Origin: an uncultured Clostridia bacterium
GTDB taxonomy: Bacteria > Bacillota > Clostridia > Oscillospirales > Ruminococcaceae
Direction: 5' to 3'
NCBI GenBank assembly: GCA_947625455.1
Contig: CANQOJ010000018.1
Coordinates: 1-19,994, forward strand
Length of the DNA stretch: 19,994 nucleotides
Every line of letters begins with the position of its first letter. Position 1 is the first letter of the stretch. Below, piece after piece: positions 6,295 to 13,800 of this stretch. Made by a program: the position numbers and the translations under genes. The notes beneath the pieces are model-generated. The model made no database searches and had not been told where the DNA came from. It was given only the letters and a program-made list of their open reading frames with translations.

Positions 6295-9200
6295 TCAATT
6301 ATTTGCGACAAGTTCGGAATATCTGTCGCTGACTTTCATCTGAGAAACGACAGACTTCCTGCTTATTCCCTCGTTGGCAAAAGCCTGCGTAAGCATAAGC
6401 TTTATTCTGTTGACTTGGTTTACTTCAGACGCGCCGGGATCGAAATCTACCGCAACTATATTGCTTTCGGGGTGCTGTCTGCGAAGTTCGCCTATAACGC
6501 CCTTTCCCGTAACGTGGTTTGGCAGGCAGGCAAACGGCTGCATACAAACGATATTCGGCACACCCTCGCGTATAAGTTCAAGCATTTCCGCCGACAAAAA
6601 CCAGCCCTCTCCCGCGATATTGCCGTTTGAAACAATAGGTTTTACCGACTCCATCATTTCAAAAATATCGCCGGGCGAGCCGAATTTTGTACCCTTGACG
6701 GCTTTTCTATAACTGCTCTCCATAAACTTAAACGCTCTTATTACCGAATTTTCCGCAAATCTCTTTAGCCTTGAACAGTACAAAAGCTTGTATTTCGTAA
6801 CTCCGTGAGAACAAATGTAGTAGAAAAATCCCATAAGGTCGGGCACGACAACCTCGCACCCCTCGTTTTCAAGCAGTTCGATAATGTTGTTGTTCGCAAC
6901 AGGGTGGAACTTTACAAGTATCTCCCCTACAAGCCCTATTTTCGGCTTTTTAACGTCAACAACGGGGAACTCCGAAAATTCCTTTACTATGTTGCGAACA
7001 TTCTCGTTAAAACGCTTGAACGACGTTGACTTAAGTTCGTCTCTCAGGAACACTCTCCACTTCTCGTAAAGCGCGTTAGCCGAACCTTTTTCAACTTCAT
7101 ACGGTCTTACCTTGTACAAGCACCTTTGCAGGACGTCGCCGTAGATTATGCTCATAAACGCCCTTATCGCCATTCCTGCGGTTATCTTAAATCCGCTTTG
7201 TTTTTCAAGACCGACAACGTTTAACGATATAAGCGGTATGTTGTCATAACCTGCGTCTTTCAGCGCCTTTTTCAGCATTCCCACATAGTTTGTCGCTCTG
7301 CACGCGCCTCCTGTCTGGGTTATCATAACAGAGGTGTTGTTGAGGTCATATTTCCCGCTGTTTAACGCATGGATAAGCTGTCCTACTATGAGGATTGACG
7401 GGTAGCAGGCGTCGTTGTTGACATACTTCAAGCCCTCGTCAACCACCGCTTTTGAACAGTCGCGCAGTATGACTATATTATATCCCGTATGAATAAACGC
7501 CGCTTCGAGCAAATCGAAATGTATGGGCGCCATCTGCGGGCAGAGTATGGTATGCTTTTTGCGCATTTCCTCGGTAAATTCGGGCTGTTTTATGTAGCCG
7601 ATATGACCGCGGACGGGTTTATACTGATGTCTTGCGCGCTCGTCAACTACCGAGATAAGCGAGCGCAGGCGTATTCTTGCCGCGCCGAGGTTGTTCACCT
7701 CGTCGATTTTAAGGCAGGTGTACAGTTTTCCGAAACTGTGAAGTATCTCCTGAACTTCGTCTGTAGTCACCGCGTCAAGTCCGCAGCCGAAAGAATTAAG
7801 CTGTACAAGTTCAAGGCAGTCGTTATGTCCGACAACATGCGCTGCGGCATAAAGCCTTGTGTGATATGTCCACTGGTCGACAACTCTTATAGGTCTTACT
7901 ACCTTTTCGAGATGTGCAACGCTGTCCTCCGTAAGCACCGCGAAACCGTATCCCGAAACCATTTCGGGAAGTCCGTGATTTATTTCGGGATCAATATGAT
8001 ACGGTCTGCCAGCGAGGACAATTCCGCGCTTTTTGTTGGCTTTAAGGTATTCGAGAGTTTCCTCGCCCTTTCTGCGCATCTCGTCCTTAAACGCCTTGTC
8101 CTCGGCATACGCCTTTGAGAGCGCGTCTTTTATCTCGTGCTTTGTTATGTTAAGCTGGGGCAGATTTGCCGTAAACTCTTCGTACAGTCTTTCGCCCATT
8201 CGCTTTTCGTGGAAAATCGGCAAAAACGGGTTCATGAACTTAACGCTTGAACGAAGTTCGGGAACGGAGTTTTTGATTACTTCGCTGTATGTAGCGACAA
8301 CAGGGCAGTTATAATGATTGTCTCCGCCGTTTTCGTTGTTCATTTCATACGGCATTGACGGGTAGAATATAAGTTTCACGCCCTCGTCGATAAGCGCCTG
8401 GATATGCCCGTGAGCAAGCTTTGCAGGATAACATACGCTCTCGCTCGGCATTGTTTCAATTCCCCTGTCGTAAATCGCCCTTGAGGATTTAGGCGACAGT
8501 TTTACAGAAAATCCCAACTCGGTAAACAGCTTATGCCAGAACGGATAATTTTCGTACATTCCCAGAACGCGCGGAAGTCCTATAACGCCCCTCGGCGCTT
8601 TATCTTCGGGCAGGCACTCGCGGTCGAACAGCAGATGATATTTATAGTCATAAAGGTTCGGAAGTTTTTCGCCCGTAGATACATTTCCCGCACCGCGTTC
8701 ACAGCGGTTGTTGCTGATATAGCGTTTGCCGTCGGGGAATTTGGTGATGGTAAGCAGGCAGTTGTTCGAGCATTTTCCGCAGCGCGCCGCAGTTTTCTCG
8801 GTCTTGAAATCCTCCAAGGCGTCAAGTTTTGCGATAGTACTGCCCTTGCCGTCATCTCTTTCAAGCGCCACAAGCGCCGAACCGTATGCGCCCATAAGTC
8901 CCGCTTTGTCGGGACGGACAACGTTTTTGCCTACGATAAGTTCAAATGCCCTGAGAACGCTGTCGTTCATAAACGTTCCGCCCTGGACTATTATCTTATC
9001 GCCCATAGACTCTGTATCGCGGAGTTTTATGACCTTAAACAGCGCGTTTTTGCAGACGGAATATGACAATCCCGCCGAAATATCCGCAACGGTCGCGCCC
9101 TCTTTCTGCGCCTGCTTGACGCGTGAATTCATGAACACCGTACATCTTGAACCCAGGTCAACGGGATTTTCAGCCGACAATCCCAGAACAGCAAACTCCG

Positions 9201-10581
9201 CGCTTGTCATTCCTAAAGCGTTCGCAAAGTTCTCAATAAACGAACCGCACCCCGATGAACAAGCTTCATTGAGCAAAATGCTCTCAATCTCGCCGTCCTT
9301 AACGCGCATACACTTCATGTCCTGCCCGCCGATGTCGAGTATAAACTCCGCGCCGGGCAAAACCTTGTCTGCGGCTTTATAGTGCGCCATGGTTTCAATT
9401 TCGCCGAAATCCGCGCCGAGCGCCGCTTTTATCAGATGCTCGCCGTATCCCGTAGCGCAGGTTTTCGCAATATATGCGCCCTTGGGCATAAGCGGGTAAA
9501 GTTCGCGCAAAATGCCGATAACGGACTTCAATGGATCGCCGTGGTTGCTGTCATAGTGGGAATAGAGGATATTAGCGTCCTTGTCGATAAGGACAGCTTT
9601 TGTGGTAGTTGAACCCGCGTCAATTCCGAGATAGCACGCACCCTCGCATGAACTTAAATCAGCGGCGGGGATTACGGCTTTGGCATGGCGCGAGCGAAAT
9701 TCGCCCAGTTCTTCTTCATTTTTGAACAGCGGTGAAAGTCTTTCCACCTCGCGAAGCTGATTTTCCCCAAGCTGATTTCCCTTTTCGCAAAGTTCATCTA
9801 TTGAAAACTCCTCGGCTTCATCTGAAAGCGCACAGCCCATAGCCACAAACAGGTTTGCATTTTCGGGGAAAATGATGTTTTCGGGCTTAAGGTCAAGCGT
9901 TTCGATAAAGCGCTGTCTTAATTCCGACAGGTAGTGCAATGGTCCGCCCAAAAACGCAACGTTTCCTCTTATGGGCTTGCCGCAGGCAAGACCGCTTATC
10001 GTCTGATTTACCACAGACTGGAAAACTGACGCGGCAATATCGCTGCGTTTTGCGCCCTCGTTGAGTAACGGTTGAATGTCGCTTTTGGCGAAAACTCCGC
10101 AGCGTGAAGCTATGGGGTAGATTGTGGTATGTTCTTTCGACAGTTCATTAAGACCGCCTATGTCGGTGTTCAGAAGCGCCGCCATTTGGTCGATAAACGC
10201 GCCCGTACCGCCCGCACATGAACCGTTCATTCTCTGTTCAAGTCCGCCTGTGAGATATGTAATCTTTGCGTCCTCGCCGCCAAGTTCAATGGCAACGTCC
10301 GTTTTCGGGATAAGCGCTTTTATAGCGGTAGTCCCTGCGGCAACTTCCTGTGCAAATGGGATTCCGAGCCATTTCGACACGGAAATTCCGCCCGAACCAG
10401 TAACCGCAACAAGCGCGCGTTCACCCGCAAGTTCTTCGCCGACGGCATTAAGTATATCCGAAACTGTTTTTCTGATGTCGGAAAAATGTCTTTGATAACG
10501 GCTGAACACAAGCTCGTTGTTTTCATTCAGCACAGCCGTTTTTACGGTTGTCGAACCTATATCAAGCCCAACTCGTTTCAA
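6295..10581 (-). CDS. Large acyl-CoA dehydratase activase-related protein (two BadF/HgdC ATPase domains, DUF2229 and HgdB-like region)
   Basis: 1428 residues from the TTG at 10581, which gives MKRVGLDIGSTTVK, the usual family start, with GGAGAGTG upstream; a TTG at 10599 would add six residues but lacks a ribosome site. Two ASKHA ATPase domains (about 4-255 and 317-575) each start with LDIGSTTVK or IDAGSTTTK. Each keeps the two cysteines that bind the bridging [4Fe-4S] cluster in HgdC-type activators: C122 and C161, and C441 and C480. A Cys cluster (C601, C604, C608, C627) precedes a DUF2229 region with GLPRVLGMYENYPFW. The C-terminal half resembles the 2-hydroxyacyl-CoA dehydratase (HgdB) fold, with NNDACYPSILIVGQLI. 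Activators of this family drive ATP-dependent low-potential electron transfer. The substrate of this fused clostridial form is not known. It is first in an operon with the SPFH gene and pcrA. Confidence 0.85.
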   Translation of the reverse strand: MKRVGLDIGSTTVKTAVLNENNELVFSRYQRHFSDIRKTVSDILNAVGEELAGERALVAVTGSGGISVSKWLGIPFAQEVAAGTTAIKALIPKTDVAIELGGEDAKITYLTGGLEQRMNGSCAGGTGAFIDQMAALLNTDIGGLNELSKEHTTIYPIASRCGVFAKSDIQPLLNEGAKRSDIAASVFQSVVNQTISGLACGKPIRGNVAFLGGPLHYLSELRQRFIETLDLKPENIIFPENANLFVAMGCALSDEAEEFSIDELCEKGNQLGENQLREVERLSPLFKNEEELGEFRSRHAKAVIPAADLSSCEGACYLGIDAGSTTTKAVLIDKDANILYSHYDSNHGDPLKSVIGILRELYPLMPKGAYIAKTCATGYGEHLIKAALGADFGEIETMAHYKAADKVLPGAEFILDIGGQDMKCMRVKDGEIESILLNEACSSGCGSFIENFANALGMTSAEFAVLGLSAENPVDLGSRCTVFMNSRVKQAQKEGATVADISAGLSYSVCKNALFKVIKLRDTESMGDKIIVQGGTFMNDSVLRAFELIVGKNVVRPDKAGLMGAYGSALVALERDDGKGSTIAKLDALEDFKTEKTAARCGKCSNNCLLTITKFPDGKRYISNNRCERGAGNVSTGEKLPNLYDYKYHLLFDRECLPEDKAPRGVIGLPRVLGMYENYPFWHKLFTELGFSVKLSPKSSRAIYDRGIETMPSESVCYPAKLAHGHIQALIDEGVKLIFYPSMPYEMNNENGGDNHYNCPVVATYSEVIKNSVPELRSSVKFMNPFLPIFHEKRMGERLYEEFTANLPQLNITKHEIKDALSKAYAEDKAFKDEMRRKGEETLEYLKANKKRGIVLAGRPYHIDPEINHGLPEMVSGYGFAVLTEDSVAHLEKVVRPIRVVDQWTYHTRLYAAAHVVGHNDCLELVQLNSFGCGLDAVTTDEVQEILHSFGKLYTCLKIDEVNNLGAARIRLRSLISVVDERARHQYKPVRGHIGYIKQPEFTEEMRKKHTILCPQMAPIHFDLLEAAFIHTGYNIVILRDCSKAVVDEGLKYVNNDACYPSILIVGQLIHALNSGKYDLNNTSVMITQTGGACRATNYVGMLKKALKDAGYDNIPLISLNVVGLEKQSGFKITAGMAIRAFMSIIYGDVLQRCLYKVRPYEVEKGSANALYEKWRVFLRDELKSTSFKRFNENVRNIVKEFSEFPVVDVKKPKIGLVGEILVKFHPVANNNIIELLENEGCEVVVPDLMGFFYYICSHGVTKYKLLYCSRLKRFAENSVIRAFKFMESSYRKAVKGTKFGSPGDIFEMMESVKPIVSNGNIAGEGWFLSAEMLELIREGVPNIVCMQPFACLPNHVTGKGVIGELRRQHPESNIVAVDFDPGASEVNQVNRIKLMLTQAFANEGISRKSVVSQMKVSDRYSELVANN

Positions 10582-10615
10582 TGTAATATCACTCTCCAAA
10601 AGTTCTTCTTTTTAT

Positions 10616-10745
10616 CAGACTGTCTATAAAGCCTCATCTGCGTCGTCAGCTGTAATGCAACAGCCACAAAGGCTAGTTGCATTACAGCTTCAGCGTTTTG
10701 CGCGTAGCGCATAATGCGAGCATCTGAGGCTTTCTCGGCAGTCTG
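10616..10745. repeat. Palindromic three-arm element in the activase leader
   Basis: About 130 bp with nested inverted repeats. The outer stem is CAGACTG (10616-10622) with CAGTCTG (10739-10745), and AAAGCCTCA (10628-10636) with TGAGGCTTT (10725-10733). The first inner hairpin pairs 10648-10665 with 10671-10689 (AGCTGTAATGCAAC core, one bulge, ACAAA loop). The second inner hairpin is TGCGC-GTA-GCGCA (10699-10711), extended by GCGTT/AATGC. Folded, this is a three-way junction. It could be a MITE/REP-like repeat or a structured leader RNA. No second copy was seen in this window. Confidence 0.65.
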
Positions 10746-10814
10746 AGATTTGACTTTTATTCGGTCTGAAATATTGACTTTATACAATCTGCTCAATTTT
10801 AACGTTCACATTAA

Positions 10815-10843
10815 ATTATAACACAAATTCGTCCAAAAGTCAA
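10815..10843 (-). promoter_or_regulatory. Sigma-A promoter of the activase-SPFH-pcrA operon
   Basis: TTGACT (10843-10838), 17 bp, TATAAT (10820-10815), with TG before the -10. Transcription would start near 10808, giving a leader of about 227 nt that includes the whole palindromic element. Confidence 0.85.
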
Positions 10844-10946
10844 CAAGCAATATATTGAAAATAGTATGAAAAAATTCAATCTCAACTTGTGTGAAATCTC
10901 AATATTATTCACAGATTCGTTGCTTATGAACAGCAGTATAACGAAC
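10844..10946. other. A/T-rich divergent intergenic spacer
   Basis: Together with the flanking promoters and the palindromic element this forms the longest gene-free stretch (10582-11008). It is A/T-rich and holds a loose dyad TGTGAA/TTCACA near 10891-10913 that might bind a regulator. No open frame of note and no RNA gene were seen in it. Confidence 0.4.
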
Positions 10947-10975
10947 TTGAAATTTGTATGACAATATGCTATAAT
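10947..10975 (+). promoter_or_regulatory. Sigma-A promoter of the TIR-MORN gene
   Basis: TTGAAA (10947-10952), 17 bp, TATAAT (10970-10975), with TGC directly before the -10 (extended). It lies 33 bp before the ATG at 11009 and faces away from the activase promoter. Confidence 0.85.
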
Positions 10976-10995
10976 GTAGGCAGGTTGTTGTTAAA

Positions 10996-11002
10996 AGAGA
11001 GG
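10996..11002 (+). promoter_or_regulatory. Ribosome binding site deciding the TIR-MORN start
   Basis: AGAGAGG with 6 bases to the ATG at 11009. The longer in-frame ATG at 10958 lies between the -35 and -10 boxes, before any likely transcript start, so it is rejected. Confidence 0.8.
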
Positions 11003-11008
11003 TATTAT

Positions 11009-13147
11009 ATGGCGGACGTATTTATCATTTACAGTTCAAAAGACAAAAAATCAGCGGACAAGGTCGTTGAGTTTTTGGAAGAAAAAGGGATAACGTGTTG
11101 GGTAGCGCCGAGGGATATTGCTGCAGGCACAGACCGTGCGGAGTCAATAAGCACAGCTATCACCATGTCCAAAGTTTTCCTTGTTATCTTCAGCAAAAAT
11201 AGCGTTAAATCAGAACAAGTTTTAAAAGAAATAAGTATTGCCGAAAGCAAAAAGGAAGTAATTGTAATCCCGTATAAGATTGACGGCGCAGAGCTTACGG
11301 GAAATTTTGAACATTTTCTGACGGACGCAAATTTGATAACCGCCGACTTCAGCAAAAATGATTTCAAATTCGAGGAGCTTTATACTGCCGTCACGGGAAA
11401 ATCTGCTCGGAATATCGGAAAAACCGTAATTTATCCAAACGGTGATATATATGTAGGTGGATTTAAGCACGGCAGGAAAAACGGTATCGGGAAAATGACC
11501 TTTGCAAACGGGAATGTTTACGAGGGCGAATGGAAAGACGACTTTGCAGACGGAAAGGGCAAAATTACCTTTGCGGGCGGTTATATGTACGAGGGGGATT
11601 TTAAGGACGGCGACGCGAATGGCATAGGAAAGATGACGTTTAAATATGGCGATATATACGAGGGTGAAGTAAAAGATAACCTGCCTAACGGCAAGGGGAA
11701 AATGACGTATGCCAACGGCGATATTTACGAGGGCGAATTTAAAGACTGCGATTTTAACGGCAAAGGCAAAATGACATATGCCAACGGCGACGTTTACGAC
11801 GGTGAATGGAAAGACGGCAAAGCTGACGGAAAAGGAAAAATAACCCGCCCTGACGGCACAATATACGACGGCGAATTTAAGAATGACAAAGCAAGCGGAA
11901 AATGCAAAATGACGTTTGACGGCGAAATTATATTTGAGGGCGAAGTCGAGGATTTCGTCCCTGTCGGCAAAGGAAAAATGGTCTTTGCAAACGGCGATGT
12001 TTACGAGGGAGAATGGAAAGACGGAAAATATAACGGCATTGGAAAACTCACCCGTGCGGACGGCGAAATGTACAACGGCGAATTTAAGGACGATAAATTC
12101 AACGGCAGAGGTATTTTTATCTATGCAGACGGTGATATTTACAAGGGTGAATTTAAAGACGATAAATTTAACGGCATAGGAATTTTTACCTATGCAGACG
12201 GCAATATTTACGAGGGCAAATTTAAAGACGATAAATTCAACGGCATAGGTACAATGACCTATGTAAACGGTGATGTTTACATAGGTGAATTTAAGGACGA
12301 TTATTTCTGCGGCAAAGGTGAAATGACCTTTGCAAACGGTGATGTTTATGTAGGAAAATTCAATGATGATGAATTTAACGGCATAGGGGAAATGACTTAT
12401 GCAAATGGTGATGTTTATACGGGCGAGTGGAAGAACAACCTGCCCAACGGTGAGGGTACAAAAATCTACGCAGACGGCGACGTTTACAAAGGTGAATGGA
12501 AAGATGACAAGAAAAACGGCATAGGAACATACACTTGGGCAAGCGGTGATGTTTACAAAGGTGAATTTAAGGACGATAAAATTAACGGTATAGGGAAAAT
12601 TGTCTTTGCAAACGGAGACTTATACAAGGGCGAATTTAAGGATGATGAATTTAACGGCATAGGGGAAATGACTTATGCAAATGGTGATGTTTACAAAGGC
12701 GAGTTCAAAGACGATGAATTTAACGGCATAGGGGAAATGACTTATGCAAATGGTGATGTTTATACGGGCGAATGGAAGAACAACCTGCCCAACGGTGAGG
12801 GTATAAAGCTCTACGCAGACGGTGATTTTTACAAGGGCGAATGGAAAGATGACAAGAAAAACGGTACAGGAACATATACTTGGGCAAGCGGTGATGTTTA
12901 CGAAGGCGAATTTAAAGACGGCAAACCAAACGGAAAAGGAAAATACACGTTTGCAAACGGCGCTGTATATGACGGTGAATTTAAAGGCAGCTTATTGTTC
13001 AACGGCAATGGAAAAATGGTCTATATAGACGGCACTGTATATGAGGGAGAATGGCAAGACAACAAAATGAACGGCAAAGGTAAAATGACCTATGCAAACG
13101 GCGAAATAAAAGACGGCGAATGGGTGAACGGCGAATACCAAGGCTAA
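11009..13147 (+). CDS. TIR domain-MORN repeat fusion protein
   Basis: 712 residues. Residues 1 to about 125 are a bacterial TIR domain (TIR_2 type): VFIIYSSKDKKSADKVVEFL, GITCWVAPRDI, a helix with E45 at the position of the TIR NADase glutamate (AESISTAI), SKVFLVIFSKNSVKSEQVL and VIVIPYKI. The Trp two residues before E45 in many relatives is Arg here. From residue 147 to the end are 24 MORN units of 23 residues (one of 24), pattern Y.GE(F/W)KD...NG.G.MTYANGD, and a final partial unit. Bacterial TIR domains often cleave NAD+ or make signalling nucleotides in antiphage defence. MORN repeats bind phospholipids or mediate assembly. No signal peptide or membrane span is visible, so it is cytoplasmic. 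It is a single-gene unit between a divergent operon and the convergent khpA. An immune role is inference. Confidence 0.88.
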   Translation: MADVFIIYSSKDKKSADKVVEFLEEKGITCWVAPRDIAAGTDRAESISTAITMSKVFLVIFSKNSVKSEQVLKEISIAESKKEVIVIPYKIDGAELTGNFEHFLTDANLITADFSKNDFKFEELYTAVTGKSARNIGKTVIYPNGDIYVGGFKHGRKNGIGKMTFANGNVYEGEWKDDFADGKGKITFAGGYMYEGDFKDGDANGIGKMTFKYGDIYEGEVKDNLPNGKGKMTYANGDIYEGEFKDCDFNGKGKMTYANGDVYDGEWKDGKADGKGKITRPDGTIYDGEFKNDKASGKCKMTFDGEIIFEGEVEDFVPVGKGKMVFANGDVYEGEWKDGKYNGIGKLTRADGEMYNGEFKDDKFNGRGIFIYADGDIYKGEFKDDKFNGIGIFTYADGNIYEGKFKDDKFNGIGTMTYVNGDVYIGEFKDDYFCGKGEMTFANGDVYVGKFNDDEFNGIGEMTYANGDVYTGEWKNNLPNGEGTKIYADGDVYKGEWKDDKKNGIGTYTWASGDVYKGEFKDDKINGIGKIVFANGDLYKGEFKDDEFNGIGEMTYANGDVYKGEFKDDEFNGIGEMTYANGDVYTGEWKNNLPNGEGIKLYADGDFYKGEWKDDKKNGTGTYTWASGDVYEGEFKDGKPNGKGKYTFANGAVYDGEFKGSLLFNGNGKMVYIDGTVYEGEWQDNKMNGKGKMTYANGEIKDGEWVNGEYQG
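12371..12570 (+). repeat. Near-identical segment of the MORN array, copy 1
   Basis: About 200 bp that match 12716-12915 with few differences at an offset of 345 bp (5 x 69). This points to recent duplication or gene conversion inside the array. A shorter third match begins at 12647. Confidence 0.85.
12716..12915 (+). repeat. Near-identical segment of the MORN array, copy 2
   Basis: Second copy of the block at 12371-12570. Encoded units read DEFNGIGEMTYANGD, then YTGEWKNNLPNGEG, then WKDDKKNG and TYTWASGD in both copies. Confidence 0.85.
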
Positions 13148-13154
13148 TACAAAC

Positions 13155-13189
13155 AAAAAGGACGCTTTTTATTCAAAATCGTCCTTTTT
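13155..13189. terminator. Bidirectional terminator between TIR-MORN and khpA
   Basis: AAAAAGGACG (13155-13164) pairs with CGTCCTTTTT (13180-13189), with T-runs both ways, between convergent genes. The stem core matches those at 3011 and 19209. Confidence 0.8.
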
Positions 13190-13207
13190 ATTTTCTGTTA
13201 CGCCAAA

Positions 13208-13444
13208 TCAATCAATCTCAACCGAGATTTTCTCGTTTGCGCGGACTGCGCCTGCGCGCATAACGGTGCGGATAGACTTAGCAATTCTTCCCTGTTTGCC
13301 GATAACTCTGCCCATGTCGTCCGCTCCAACGTGGAGATGATAAACTATAACGCCCTCCTCGTTGGGTTCGTCAACCGTAACCGCAACAGCGCTCTTATCC
13401 TCTACAAGCGCCGATGCGATAGTAATAAGAAGTTCTTTTAACAT
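13208..13444 (-). CDS. khpA: KH-domain RNA-binding protein KhpA
   Basis: 78 residues, the full length of the KhpA (YlqC) family. One type-II KH domain fills the protein: the GxxG RNA-binding loop is IGKQGRIAKSIRTVMRA (about residues 48-64), preceded by VIVYHLHVGADDMGRV. KhpA pairs with KhpB to bind RNA and influence cell division and wall synthesis in Gram-positive bacteria. It lies 34 bp after rpsP, the standard position in ylxM-ffh-rpsP-khpA. The ATG at 13444 has AGGA close upstream. It is the last gene of the operon here; a terminator follows. Confidence 0.93.
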   Translation of the reverse strand: MLKELLITIASALVEDKSAVAVTVDEPNEEGVIVYHLHVGADDMGRVIGKQGRIAKSIRTVMRAGAVRANEKISVEID

Positions 13445-13478
13445 ATTTCCTGCCCTTCCATTTTCAAAGCGCTTACGC

Positions 13479-13709
13479 TCAGCCCTTAAGCAGACGCTTA
13501 ACAGTGTCGGTAGGCTGTGCGCCTTTCTTTATCCATTCCTCAGCCTTTTCCTTGTTGATGTTTACAACAGCAGGCTCTTTTGTCGGATCGTAATAACCGA
13601 TTTCCTCGATAAAACGACCGTCTCTGGGATAACGGCTGTCCGCAACAACTACACGGTAGAACGGTGCTTTCTTTGCGCCCATTCTTCTCAGTCTTATTTT
13701 AACTGCCAT
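13479..13709 (-). CDS. rpsP: 30S ribosomal protein S16
   Basis: 76 residues, slightly shorter than most S16 proteins. The N-terminus MAVKIRLRRMGAKKAPFYRV, followed by VVADSRYPRDGRFIEEIGYY and DPTKEPAVVNINKEKAEEWI, is unmistakable. It binds 16S rRNA and helps assemble the 30S subunit. GGAG lies 9 bases before the ATG. A 91-bp gap with a small stem-loop separates it from ffh upstream, and khpA follows closely. Confidence 0.97.
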   Translation of the reverse strand: MAVKIRLRRMGAKKAPFYRVVVADSRYPRDGRFIEEIGYYDPTKEPAVVNINKEKAEEWIKKGAQPTDTVKRLLKG

Positions 13710-13740
13710 TTTGTTTTACTCCTTTCTTGAATTTTTTATA

Positions 13741-13759
13741 AAAACGGATTTCCCGTTTT
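13741..13759 (-). terminator. Small stem-loop between ffh and rpsP
   Basis: AAAACGG and CCGTTTT pair around a five-base loop, followed on the minus strand by T-A-T then A's rather than a long T-run. It may be a weak attenuator or mRNA processing site that sets different ffh and rpsP levels. Confidence 0.35.
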
Positions 13760-13800
13760 ATTCTGTTTCATTTATCCGAATATGAACAACAGCGCAAATC

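Larger units (their letters stand above)
11447..13144 (+). repeat. MORN array, 69-bp tandem units
   Basis: 22 units of exactly 69 bp, one of 72 bp, one of 69 bp and a 39-bp partial unit encode the MORN region. Units differ at DNA level but the reading frame and length are strictly kept. A five-unit block is near-duplicated (see 12371-12570 and 12716-12915). Confidence 0.92.

Noticed and set aside
7489..8118. Plus-strand open frame of 209 residues
   Set aside because: It lies wholly within the well-supported activase-like gene on the other strand, with no family motif.
8533..9066. Plus-strand open frame of 177 residues
   Set aside because: Antisense to a conserved ATPase domain of the activase-like gene; no ribosome site and no recognisable domain.
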